From: Candidatus Opitulatrix cubana
GTDB taxonomy: Bacteria > Actinomycetota > Actinomycetes > Actinomycetales > Bifidobacteriaceae
NCBI GenBank assembly: GCA_031283665.1
Contig: JAITBJ010000001.1
Span: 1 to 21,316 of the forward strand
DNA: 21,316 nt
Direction of reading: 5' to 3'
Shown: piece by piece, positions 1 to 7,511 of the stretch
Numbering within the stretch: position 1 is the first letter of the stretch
Layout: the number at the start of each line of letters is the position of its first letter
Program-made: the position numbers and the translations under genes
Notes under the pieces: generated by a model
Told to the model about the DNA's origin: nothing
The model's input: only the letters and a program-made list of their open reading frames with translations
Databases searched by the model: none

Positions 1-61
1 TAGATAACATTTTTTTTACAGACCTAAATACTGGTCTTGCTATAAAAGTTATCTTTTTCAA
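1..61 (-). CDS. Possible 5' end of an unidentified gene (partial)
   Basis: An open frame runs off the left edge from a TTG codon at 61-59. The visible part is 20 residues, MKKITFIARPVFRSVKKMLS. In its favour, an AAGG Shine-Dalgarno match (71-68) lies six bases before the TTG, and a TATAAT box lies about 80 nt further upstream (144-139). The short basic N-terminus gives no family assignment. The frame is too short to be sure it is coding, and the start could differ. Confidence 0.3.
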   Translation of the reverse strand, partial: MKKITFIARPVFRSVKKMLS

Positions 62-90
62 ATTACACCTTCAACCTTCGTTTTTATTCT

Positions 91-144
91 CTATATCTAA
101 GATATAGGCTTATAACATAATTATAACTAAAGGTATATATTATA
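91..144 (-). promoter_or_regulatory. Candidate promoter and leader palindrome between mfs cluster and left-edge gene
   Basis: On the minus strand a perfect TATAAT occurs at 144-139, with no good -35 match at the usual spacing. Downstream, at 107-91, is a perfect 7-bp inverted repeat with a 3-nt loop (CTATATC TAA GATATAG). Neither strand has a clean T-run after this hairpin, so an intrinsic terminator is not supported. It could be an operator or a 5' leader hairpin for the gene beginning near position 61. I see nothing else in 62-224. Confidence 0.25.
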
Positions 145-224
145 CAGCTTTCCTCACAGATTTATAACATTAAAGTAACAAAACTATAACGTTGAATATA
201 GGAAAAAGAATTACTTAATAAATG

Positions 225-1583
225 CTAGGCTACTTCAAACTCTTTTTTCTCTAAACGATAAGTCAAAAATAGGCAAATAAGTGTTAAAATGCCGCCTATT
301 CCTAACATAATAAAGCCTGCTGTCCACCCAAATGATTGAGCTAAAATGCCCATAACAGCAGAAGCAAGCGTGGTTCCGTAAATATACTGCCAAAAACCCA
401 TAAATCCAGTAGATGAGCCAACAGCAAACTTTGGAACGCTTTCATTTATCATAAGACCTATAAGCGTAAGAGGTGCATAAATTAAAGAGCCCATTACTAA
501 AAGAGCAGCTGTGATCATAGCTTTAGAATCTGATGCCCAGTATATAAATAGTGACCCGAAAAGCACAAAAACTGTTACTAATGCCACAGGGGTTCTTCTA
601 CCTTTAGTTAATTTATCGCTCAAAAAGCCTAATAATATCACACCTGGCACAGCTGCTAACTCAAAAAGTCCTAAATAAAACTTTGCCTCATCCACACCAA
701 ATCCTTTTGAAGCTGGCAAATATGTTGGTATCCATTGCATAATTCCCATACGCACTAAATAAAGGGAGCCAGATGCTATACTCAAATACCATACAGCGCG
801 ACTTTTCAAAATATATTTTACAAAAATTTGAATAATTGTCAAATTTTTTCCCTCATCATCTGATACTATTTCGCCCTCAGAATCAGCGACCTTTTCTCCT
901 GTAAACTCTTGAATTGAGGGCAGTCCTACTGTAACAGGTCTATCAGCGCCTACAATTATAACTATTACAGCAATAATCACTGAAAAAACTGCTGACAGAT
1001 AAAAAACATCACTTGCAGCGTGAGTGGACCCCACAAATATATAAGATGCTAAAAGAGCAACTTCTGTAGCACAAAAAGCACCTAAATTATGAGCTGATGA
1101 CCATATTGAGAAAAATGTGCCTCTATTGCGTCTACCCCACCAAACCTGAATGCATTTCTGACACGCTGGAGCTCCCATACCTTGAGTCACAGCCATAAGC
1201 GCCATTAGAATCATCATAATCCACTTATCACCTGTGGAGCCTAATAACACATTTATAAATGCAGACAGTATCAGACCAAGTGCTATATAAAATCGCGGAT
1301 TTGATTTATCTGAAAGCACGCCCATAATGAACTTACTCAAGCCATAACTAATACCAAATACTGCCAAAATAAAACCTATATCTGCCACATTCAAGCCATA
1401 TGCTTTCATAATATCTTGCTGCTCAATAGTAAAAGCAAGTCGTGCAATATAATAGCCTATATAACCTCCACATGTGGCAACAAACACACCTGCCTGCCTC
1501 ATATGAAAAACCTTTTTAATTTTGCCCTCTGGTACCCTCGCTTTTGAATCAGGTGCTGGTCGTAATATATTTAACAAAAACAT
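225..1583 (-). CDS. OPA-family organophosphate:phosphate antiporter, copy 1 (last in cluster)
   Basis: This is a 452-residue major facilitator with the length and architecture of the organophosphate:Pi antiporters (GlpT/UhpT type). These exchange internal phosphate for external phosphorylated metabolites across the cytoplasmic membrane. Family signatures are the first-helix region YIGYYIARLAF, SKFIMGVLSDKSNPRFY (residues 83-99), QGMGAPACQK, WSSAHNLGAF, and SLYLVRMG after the central loop. The residues aligned with the essential GlpT set are present: Arg48, Lys84, His165 and Arg278. The helix-11 region reads GSSTGFMGFWQY, so the Asp/Lys pair that I recall as characteristic of hexose-phosphate UhpT is missing. 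It is the most divergent of the four paralogues except at its N-terminus, where it is almost identical to copy 2. It starts 13 nt after copy 2 and has no clear Shine-Dalgarno, so translation may be coupled. Substrate is unassigned. Confidence 0.88.
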   Translation of the reverse strand: MFLLNILRPAPDSKARVPEGKIKKVFHMRQAGVFVATCGGYIGYYIARLAFTIEQQDIMKAYGLNVADIGFILAVFGISYGLSKFIMGVLSDKSNPRFYIALGLILSAFINVLLGSTGDKWIMMILMALMAVTQGMGAPACQKCIQVWWGRRNRGTFFSIWSSAHNLGAFCATEVALLASYIFVGSTHAASDVFYLSAVFSVIIAVIVIIVGADRPVTVGLPSIQEFTGEKVADSEGEIVSDDEGKNLTIIQIFVKYILKSRAVWYLSIASGSLYLVRMGIMQWIPTYLPASKGFGVDEAKFYLGLFELAAVPGVILLGFLSDKLTKGRRTPVALVTVFVLFGSLFIYWASDSKAMITAALLVMGSLIYAPLTLIGLMINESVPKFAVGSSTGFMGFWQYIYGTTLASAVMGILAQSFGWTAGFIMLGIGGILTLICLFLTYRLEKKEFEVA

Positions 1584-1596
1584 TACTGTGATGCTT

Positions 1597-2976
1597 TTAT
1601 GATTTTGCAGAATCTGCCTCTAATTGGGCTTCTCTTGCTTTTTCAGACTTCTCCTGAATAAACAGATAAATTAAAACTGCTAACGATAGAGTAATTGCAG
1701 CGCCTATAACTACTATATTAGCTGTCCAGCCAAAGGCGTCTACTAATATACCAATAAGCGCAGTAGCAAGCACTTCGCCTACCACATACTGAAAAAAGCC
1801 CATAAATCCAGTAGATGAACCCACAGCAAACTTTGGAACAGCTTCGTTTACCATAAGTCCCACTAATGTAAGAGGTGCATAAATAAATGTGCCCATAAGC
1901 AGCAAGCAAATGATTATTATTGTATGATCCATTGAAAATGAATAGCCTGCGAAACACACTATAAGCCCTACCACAGTAAATATGCAAACAGGCACTCTTC
2001 GTGAAGCTGTAATTTTATCAGTAGCTGTAGCTAACAAAATCACACCTGGCACAGCGCATAATTCAAAAAGGCCCACAAACCATTTTGCCCAGTCTTTATC
2101 GAATCCTTTTGCTTCCACCAAATATGACGGTATCCAGCTCAAAACTCCATAGCGAACTAAATAAAGAGACATAGATGTGACTGTCACGCCCCAAACAATT
2201 TTATTTTTCAAAATATATTTTACAAAAATCTCAGTGAGTTTCATATCTGTTTTATCGTCTTGAACTACTTCACCTGAGTTTAAAACCTGATACTCTTTAT
2301 GAAACTCTGATATAGGAGGAAGTCCAACTGTAGATGGACGATCTGCTCCCACAGCAATTATAAACACAGCTAAAATCAGCGAAACTATTGAACCTATATA
2401 AAATGTGCCAGGAAGTCCCCAGCCTGGAACTAATACACCCGCCATAGAAATAACTGCGACGCAGCAAAACGCTCCGAAATTGTGAGCGGATGACCAAACA
2501 GCATAAGCGGTGCCTTTATTCTTTTTAGACCACCAGAATTGAATAAGTTTCTGACTCGCAGGAGCACCCATACCTTGCGCCACTGACATCAAAATCATTA
2601 ACATCATCATTACAGATATGTTTCCAGTAGACCCTAAAGCAAAGTTTAGCAATGCAGAAATTATCAGACCTAATGCAAGATAAAACCTTGGATTTGATTT
2701 ATCAGATAATATGCCCATAAAGAACTTTGAAATGCCATATCCCACTCCAAAGCAGGCTAACACCATTCCTATATCCCCTTTTGAAAGCCCATACTCGCTC
2801 ATTATATCTGCTTGCTGAGTGGTGAAAGCCAGTCGCAGAATATAATAGCCTATATAGCCTACAGATGTGGCTGTTAACACACCTGCCTGCCTCCAGTGAT
2901 AAACACTTTTAATCTTGCCCTCTGGCACTTTCGTTTTTGAATCAGGTGCTGGTCGTAATATATTTAATAAAAACAT
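1597..2976 (-). CDS. OPA-family organophosphate:phosphate antiporter, copy 2
   Basis: This is a 459-residue, roughly 12-helix transporter of the GlpT/UhpT family. The residues corresponding to the GlpT phosphate-binding and translocation set are Arg48, Lys84, His165 and Arg275. The signatures QGMGAPASQK, WSSAHNFGAF and LYLVRYG are present, and helix 11 reads GSSTGFMGFFQY. It follows copy 3 with one base between stop and start, and a GGGAGA Shine-Dalgarno lies inside the end of copy 3. At DNA level it is closest to copy 3, with an identical run of 113 bp over the central loop (2258-2370 here). The C-terminus carries a charged tail (EKSEKAREAQLEADSAKS). It is expected to import a phosphorylated organic compound in exchange for phosphate; the exact substrate cannot be read from the sequence. 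Confidence 0.9.
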   Translation of the reverse strand: MFLLNILRPAPDSKTKVPEGKIKSVYHWRQAGVLTATSVGYIGYYILRLAFTTQQADIMSEYGLSKGDIGMVLACFGVGYGISKFFMGILSDKSNPRFYLALGLIISALLNFALGSTGNISVMMMLMILMSVAQGMGAPASQKLIQFWWSKKNKGTAYAVWSSAHNFGAFCCVAVISMAGVLVPGWGLPGTFYIGSIVSLILAVFIIAVGADRPSTVGLPPISEFHKEYQVLNSGEVVQDDKTDMKLTEIFVKYILKNKIVWGVTVTSMSLYLVRYGVLSWIPSYLVEAKGFDKDWAKWFVGLFELCAVPGVILLATATDKITASRRVPVCIFTVVGLIVCFAGYSFSMDHTIIIICLLLMGTFIYAPLTLVGLMVNEAVPKFAVGSSTGFMGFFQYVVGEVLATALIGILVDAFGWTANIVVIGAAITLSLAVLIYLFIQEKSEKAREAQLEADSAKS

Positions 2977-2977
2977 T

Positions 2978-4348
2978 TTAATGTCTCCCTTCTAGTTTAG
3001 CCTCTTTTAATTTCTCCATTTTTTCCTGAATAAATAGATAAATTAAAAGTCCTAACGATAGGCAAATAGCAGAAGCTATTACAATCATATTCGCTTCCCA
3101 GCCGAAAGCGTCCACTAATTTGCCAATAACTGCAGTGGCAGCCACTTCACCTACTACATATTGAAAAAATCCGATAAGCCCTGTAGACGACCCAACGGCA
3201 TATTTTGGTACTGCCTCTATCACCATAAGCACAATAAGCGCTATAGGAGCATAAATGCAGTTTCCCATAATAAGTAAGCAAATAATAATCACAGTATGAT
3301 CAGTGGAAAACCAATAACCTGCAAAGCAAACCACTAATGCAAGAACAGAAAAAATGCAAACAGGCACTCTTCGTGAAGCTGTAATTTTATCAGTAACTGT
3401 AGCCAACAAAATCACACCTGGCACAGCGCATAATTCAAAAAGACCCACAAACCATTTTGCCCAGTCTTTATCGAATCCTTTTGCTTCCACCAAATATGAC
3501 GGTATCCAGCTTAAAACTCCATATCTGACTATATATAATGACATTGAGGTCAGCGTGATAGCCCAAACTATTTTATTTTTCAAAACATATTTTACAAAAA
3601 TAGATAGAAGCTTCATATCAGTAGTATCATCTTGAACTACTTCACCTGAGTTTAAAACCTGATACTCTTTATGAAACTCTGATATAGGAGGAAGTCCAAC
3701 TGTAGATGGACGATCTGCTCCCACAGCAATTATAAACACAGCCAAAATCAGCGAAACTATTGAACCCATATAAAATGTGCCAGGCAAACCCCATTGAGGA
3801 ACTAATGCACCTGCAAGATTGATGCACGCCACACAGAAAAACGCTCCAAAATTATGTGCAGATGACCAAACCGAAAAGGCCGTGCCCTTATTCTTTTTAG
3901 ACCACCAATACATAATCAGCTTATGACATGCAGGTGCGCCCATTCCTTGAGCCACAGACATTACAATCATTAGAATCATCATTATATGAACGCTTCCTGT
4001 AGACCCTAAACCAAAGTTTAGCAATGCAGAAATTATAAGACCTAATCCAAGATAAAATCGCGGATTTGATTTATCAGATAATATACCCATAAAGAACTTT
4101 GAAAGACCATATCCTACGCCAAAGCATGCTAACACTAAACCTATATCTGATTTTGATAATCCATAAACAGCCATAATCTCTTTTTGCTGCGTAGTGAAAA
4201 TCAGTCTCAAAATATAATATCCTAAATATCCAACAGATGCTGCTGTTAAGACACCCGCCTGTCTCAAACGGTAGACACTTTTAATCTTGCCCTCTGGCAC
4301 TTTGTATTTTGAATCAGGTGCTGGTCTAATCAGATTAAATAAAAACAT
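2978..4348 (-). CDS. OPA-family organophosphate:phosphate antiporter, copy 3
   Basis: A 456-residue paralogue of its neighbours, with the same domain order, the N-terminal block beginning MFLFNLIRPAPDSK, and the conserved YYILR, SKFFMG, WSSAHN and VRYG motifs. It starts one base after the stop of copy 4, and an AGGT element before its ATG lies in the last codons of that gene. It differs from the other three in helices 10-11: they read LIGLMxNE, while this one reads LIVLMVIE, followed by GSSTGLIGFFQY. That loses a conserved Gly and a conserved Asn in a region that lines the transport path in relatives, so a changed substrate range is possible (inference). Long DNA segments are identical to copy 2, and one 51-bp segment is identical to copy 4. 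Confidence 0.9.
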   Translation of the reverse strand: MFLFNLIRPAPDSKYKVPEGKIKSVYRLRQAGVLTAASVGYLGYYILRLIFTTQQKEIMAVYGLSKSDIGLVLACFGVGYGLSKFFMGILSDKSNPRFYLGLGLIISALLNFGLGSTGSVHIMMILMIVMSVAQGMGAPACHKLIMYWWSKKNKGTAFSVWSSAHNFGAFFCVACINLAGALVPQWGLPGTFYMGSIVSLILAVFIIAVGADRPSTVGLPPISEFHKEYQVLNSGEVVQDDTTDMKLLSIFVKYVLKNKIVWAITLTSMSLYIVRYGVLSWIPSYLVEAKGFDKDWAKWFVGLFELCAVPGVILLATVTDKITASRRVPVCIFSVLALVVCFAGYWFSTDHTVIIICLLIMGNCIYAPIALIVLMVIEAVPKYAVGSSTGLIGFFQYVVGEVAATAVIGKLVDAFGWEANMIVIASAICLSLGLLIYLFIQEKMEKLKEAKLEGRH

Positions 4349-4349
4349 A

Positions 4350-5720
4350 TTACCTCGTACCTTCTAATTGAGCTTCTTTTGCCCTAACACGATTTTCTAT
4401 AACAAATAAATAACCAAGTAAGGAAAGTGTCAAACATAAAGCACAGCCTATAACAATCATATTAGCAGACCAGCCAAATGAATCAACTAATTTACCAATA
4501 AGTGCAGTGGCTGCTATTTCACCAAACACATACTGGAAAAAGCCCATAAAGCCTGATGTGGCACCCACAGCAAACTTTGGTGCCGCCTCATTTACCATAA
4601 GACCTATTAATGCTAATGGTGCATAAATGCAGTTTCCCATAATAAGCAAAGAAACTATTATAACAGTATGATCTTGAGAGAAAAAATATCCTATAAGGCA
4701 TATAACTAAACCTATCACAGCTGCTATGCACGCTGGCACACGCCTTGCTGCAGCAATTTTATCAGAGAAAAGCCCTAGCAAAATCACACCTGGCACAGCG
4801 CATAATTCAAAAAGACCCACAAACCATTTCGCCCAGCCTTTTTCAAATCCATTTGCTTCTACAAGATAAGACGGTATCCAGCTCAAAATACCATATCTAA
4901 CTATATAAAGCGACATAGATGCTAAACAGATTGCCCAAACCATTTTATTTTTCAAAACATATTTTACAAAAATCTCTGAAAGTTTCAAAGTGGTTGTGTC
5001 ATCAGTGACCACTTCACCATTTGTCAAAACCTGATATTCGTGAAAAAGCTCAGCTACAGGAGGAAGTCCAACCGATGATGGACGGTCCGCGCCAATAATT
5101 ACAATGAAAACTGCTATTATCACTGATACTATTGAACCCATATAAAATGTGCCTGGAAGCCCCCAACCTGGAACTAAAGCTCCTGCCATAGAAATAGTGG
5201 CTACGCAGAAAAAAGCTCCAAAATTGTGCGCTGATGCCCAAACGCTAAAAGCAGTCCCTTTATATTTTCTAGACCACCAAAATAAAATAAGCTTTTGACA
5301 CGCGGGAGCTCCCATAGATTGAGCTGTAGACATAAGCGTCATCAAAACCATCATCACTGCTATATTACTTGTAGACCCTAATCCCACATTAGCAATCGCC
5401 GAAAGAATAAGCCCTAGTGCTATATAATATCTTGGATTTGATTTATCTGCTATCAGCCCCATAAAAGCCTTTGAAATGCCATAACCTATTCCAAAGCAAG
5501 CTAACACCATCCCTATATCGCCTTTTGAGAGCCCATACTCATTCATTATATCTGTTTGCTGTGTGGTGAAAATCAGTCTCAAAATATAATAACCAATATA
5601 CCCTACGCAAGTGGCAACCATCACACCTGCTTGGCGTAAATGAAAAACACTTTTAATCTTGTCTTTAGGGACCAATATCTTTGCATCAGGTGATGCCTTC
5701 AAGATATTTAATAATGACAC
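4350..5720 (-). CDS. OPA-family organophosphate:phosphate antiporter, copy 4 (first in cluster)
   Basis: A 456-residue GlpT/UhpT-family antiporter and the first of four in the direction of transcription. The start is a GTG (5720-5718), chosen because a good GGAG Shine-Dalgarno lies six bases upstream and because the resulting N-terminus (MSLLNILKASPDAK) aligns with the other copies. It has YYILR, SKAFMGLIADKSNPR, WASAHNFGAF and YIVRYG, so the Arg/Lys/His/Arg set of the family is intact. Helix 11 reads GATSGFMGFFQY. It begins 48 nt after the upp stop with no obvious terminator between, so upp and the four transporters probably form one transcript. Importing phosphorylated metabolites beside a nucleobase-salvage gene fits a nutrient-scavenging role. 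Confidence 0.9.
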   Translation of the reverse strand: MSLLNILKASPDAKILVPKDKIKSVFHLRQAGVMVATCVGYIGYYILRLIFTTQQTDIMNEYGLSKGDIGMVLACFGIGYGISKAFMGLIADKSNPRYYIALGLILSAIANVGLGSTSNIAVMMVLMTLMSTAQSMGAPACQKLILFWWSRKYKGTAFSVWASAHNFGAFFCVATISMAGALVPGWGLPGTFYMGSIVSVIIAVFIVIIGADRPSSVGLPPVAELFHEYQVLTNGEVVTDDTTTLKLSEIFVKYVLKNKMVWAICLASMSLYIVRYGILSWIPSYLVEANGFEKGWAKWFVGLFELCAVPGVILLGLFSDKIAAARRVPACIAAVIGLVICLIGYFFSQDHTVIIVSLLIMGNCIYAPLALIGLMVNEAAPKFAVGATSGFMGFFQYVFGEIAATALIGKLVDSFGWSANMIVIGCALCLTLSLLGYLFVIENRVRAKEAQLEGTR

Positions 5721-5768
5721 TATTTACTCCTTTTTGTATTTTTTCTACTAGTTTATTTCGGTACTACT

Positions 5769-6407
5769 TTATTCTACCACACCATATAGCCTGTCACCCG
5801 CATCGCCTAAGCCTGGAACTATATAGCCTTTCTCATTCAGTTTTTCGTCTAAATAACCTAAAACCACTTTTAAATTTACTCCCTCAGGTGCATTTTCTTC
5901 TACAAATTTCACTCCCTCAGGAGCTCCTAATAAACACACACAGATAATATCTTTTGCTCCTCTTTCAAGCACATATTCTATAGCAGAAACTAATGTGCCA
6001 CCTGTAGCGAGCATAGGATCTACTATATAAACAGATCTGCCTGCCAAGTCATCAGGAAGTCTATTAGCATAAGTGACGCTTTTCAAGGTTTTTTCATCTC
6101 GTTTCATACCTAAAAACCCTATTTCAGCATTAGGAAGCAAAGCTGACATACCGTTTACCATACCAAGACCAGCTCTCAAAATGGGAATAATTATAGGATA
6201 AGGCTCTTTCATTTTTTTACCCACCGTAGGCGCTACAGGAGTAATAATTTTTTTATCTACTAATTCTACACCACCTGTTGCCTCATAGGCTAAAAGCGTC
6301 ATTAGTTCATCTACTAATTGGCGAAATAGCGGCGAGGGAGTTTTTTCATCTCTCAATTTTGAAATCTTATGTATTACTAACGGATGATCAGGAATTATTA
6401 ACTTCAT
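5769..6407 (-). CDS. upp: Uracil phosphoribosyltransferase
   Basis: This 212-residue enzyme converts uracil and PRPP to UMP and pyrophosphate in pyrimidine salvage, in the cytoplasm. The PRPP-binding loop VDPMLATGGT is at residues 129-138, and the uracil-binding C-terminal signature GYIVPGLGDAGDRLYG is at about 194-209. The IPILRAGLGM block and the DEKTLKSVTYANRLP segment are also typical. Length matches the usual 208-210 residues, so it looks complete and functional. The ATG has no Shine-Dalgarno, but an extended -10 element ends seven bases before it, suggesting a leaderless mRNA. It heads the run that continues into the four antiporters. Confidence 0.97.
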   Translation of the reverse strand: MKLIIPDHPLVIHKISKLRDEKTPSPLFRQLVDELMTLLAYEATGGVELVDKKIITPVAPTVGKKMKEPYPIIIPILRAGLGMVNGMSALLPNAEIGFLGMKRDEKTLKSVTYANRLPDDLAGRSVYIVDPMLATGGTLVSAIEYVLERGAKDIICVCLLGAPEGVKFVEENAPEGVNLKVVLGYLDEKLNEKGYIVPGLGDAGDRLYGVVE

Positions 6408-6413
6408 ACTCTC

Positions 6414-6422
6414 ATAATACCA
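6414..6422 (-). promoter_or_regulatory. Extended -10 promoter for a leaderless upp transcript
   Basis: On the minus strand TGGTATTAT gives a TGn-extended -10 box (TATTAT at 6419-6414). Exactly six bases separate it from the A of the upp ATG at 6407, so transcription should begin at or next to the start codon. No -35 match is evident at 16-18 bp, as is common with extended -10 promoters. The absence of a Shine-Dalgarno before upp agrees with a leaderless message. Confidence 0.5.
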
Positions 6423-6476
6423 TAAAAATTAAAAACTTTTGAAAATATAAAGCAATATATTTTGTGTTTTACAGCA

Positions 6477-6515
6477 TCAGATCAAAAACTTTGCGGTTTG
6501 CTTTTAGTGCTTTAG
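6477..6515. repeat. 39-bp perfect direct repeat, left copy
   Basis: These 39 bases are identical to 7563-7601 and in the same orientation; identity stops sharply on both sides. Read on the minus strand, it encodes the same residues as the end of TrmB (KALKANRKVFDL), and then the frame runs ATG CTG TAA. It is therefore a detached copy of the trmB 3' end, lying on the far side of the abi segment near the upp promoter. Confidence 0.9.
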
Positions 6516-6535
6516 ATTGGGAAACAGCAAATCAT

Positions 6536-6564
6536 TTGACTTTTATAAAATTTTTTGATAAACT
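6536..6564 (+). promoter_or_regulatory. Predicted plus-strand promoter of the small RNA
   Basis: TTGACT (-35, 6536-6541), a 17-base spacer, and TAAACT (-10, 6559-6564) preceded by TGA, which gives the TGn extended -10 feature. It is the only strong-looking plus-strand promoter I noticed in the window. It points straight into the GC-rich hairpin, with an expected start near 6571. Confidence 0.45.
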
Positions 6565-7496
6565 GTTTTTAACAGAAACCCCCCAGGCCTCTGATTCAAG
6601 CTTACGATGGGGGGGTCTTTTTTAAATCCATTGTTGTATATTCCTCCAGTAAAAATTTTATTTTTCTTGAGAATGTTATTTATACTTCTAAAAAAGAATT
6701 CATTTTGTTTTATCTCACTAATAGCATCTGATAAAAGAATTATTGTTTTTATCACATTACTATTTTTATAGCTATTCTTCACATTCTTAGATTGTAAAGT
6801 TATAGGCGGAGTTATATGTAGATTTTTACACCATAATCGTTCATGATGTGCACATGTATTTCTTAAAACCACAATTGAGCGTACCATTTTTTCAAAATCT
6901 TCATAATGCGTAGTTATATTGAAAGACATAGTTATATCCTTTTTACAATCAAAACTATTTAATAATCTAAATATTTTTGAAACAGTGTCAAAAGGCATAA
7001 TTTCAACAGCCATCCAAATTGGTATTTTCAATTTATACTTTTTACAATATAAAACATTTGGATCCTTTGATAATGATATCCACTTATTTATATTCTTTAA
7101 TAATTCATCTGTGTAATTAAGATTTTTATTAGTATTATATTTATCTATATATATCTTTTTATTTTGATAATCATAAGGACTATAATTTTGCAAAAAATAA
7201 TAAATCAGCCTAGAACGAAAAGTAATTTCAAAAATTTCTATACCATAAAGTAAACAATTCCTAAGTTGACTATCCAAATCATATATTTTCAGTACATTAG
7301 AATAGTCAATAGATTTTGAACTTTGACTATTAGCATTTATCATATATTGTTTGTAGTACTTAAAATACTCTTTTACGCGATAGTAATTATTATCTATCAA
7401 AAATTGTATTACATTAATATCATATTTATTATTAACAAATCCTAAATCTTTCAATCTGCCTATAAGATTTTCAATACTTTGCATTTTTTCAGCCAT
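6543..7496 (-). CDS. Abi_2/AbiF-family HEPN-domain protein (abortive infection, toxin-like)
   Basis: A 317-residue protein from the ATG at 7496, chosen over the upstream TTG (7508) and GTG (7505) because GGTGG lies five bases before it. It shows the Abi_2 family pattern: YYRVKEYF near residue 38, DSQLRNCLLYGIEIFEITFR at 75-94, IPIWMAVEIMPFDTVSKIF at 158-176, and the catalytic-type HEPN motif LRNTCAHHERLW at 211-222, with Arg212 and His217 forming RxxxxH. HEPN proteins of this kind are generally RNases, and AbiF homologues act in phage-triggered growth arrest. Codon use is far more AT-rich than in the neighbours, suggesting transfer. The last 25 or so residues are encoded through the GC-rich hairpin and lack a recognisable family C-terminus, so the true end may have been altered. 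It lies between 39-bp direct repeats, with the stop close to a convergent small RNA unit. Confidence 0.85.
   Translation of the reverse strand: MAEKMQSIENLIGRLKDLGFVNNKYDINVIQFLIDNNYYRVKEYFKYYKQYMINANSQSSKSIDYSNVLKIYDLDSQLRNCLLYGIEIFEITFRSRLIYYFLQNYSPYDYQNKKIYIDKYNTNKNLNYTDELLKNINKWISLSKDPNVLYCKKYKLKIPIWMAVEIMPFDTVSKIFRLLNSFDCKKDITMSFNITTHYEDFEKMVRSIVVLRNTCAHHERLWCKNLHITPPITLQSKNVKNSYKNSNVIKTIILLSDAISEIKQNEFFFRSINNILKKNKIFTGGIYNNGFKKDPPIVSLNQRPGGFLLKTVYQKIL
6571..6623 (+). ncRNA. Candidate small structured RNA convergent with the abi gene
   Basis: From a predicted start near 6571, a roughly 50-nt RNA would contain CCCCCC (6579-6584) pairing with the G-run at 6609-6615, and an inner AGGC/GCUU helix (6585-6588 with 6600-6603) capped by an 11-nt loop. 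A U-tract (UCUUUUUU, 6616-6623) follows directly, so the main stem doubles as an intrinsic terminator. In such AT-rich DNA a C6/G7 stem is conspicuous. Structured RNAs are known beside AbiF-type genes and have been proposed as antitoxins; I infer that role here from position and have not matched it to a family model. If the transcript came from the other strand, the same bases would be a 3' hairpin of the abi mRNA. Confidence 0.5.
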
Positions 7497-7511
7497 TTTA
7501 ACCACCAATAT

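Noticed and set aside
225..5720. CRISPR-like or tandem-repeat interpretation of the recurrent blocks
   Set aside because: The repeats are paralogous coding segments about 1.37 kb apart, aligned to the same protein positions.
5681..5947. Open frame on the plus strand across the antiporter/upp junction
   Set aside because: It is antisense to upp and the start of copy 4, has no family resemblance, and its composition mirrors the real genes on the other strand.
6579..6623. Hairpin as a simple terminator of a plus-strand protein gene
   Set aside because: No plus-strand coding sequence precedes it; a dedicated promoter 15-40 bp upstream fits a small RNA better.
7497..7508. Upstream TTG/GTG starts for the abi gene
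   Set aside because: They would overlap the GGTGG ribosome-binding element that is properly spaced for the ATG at 7496.
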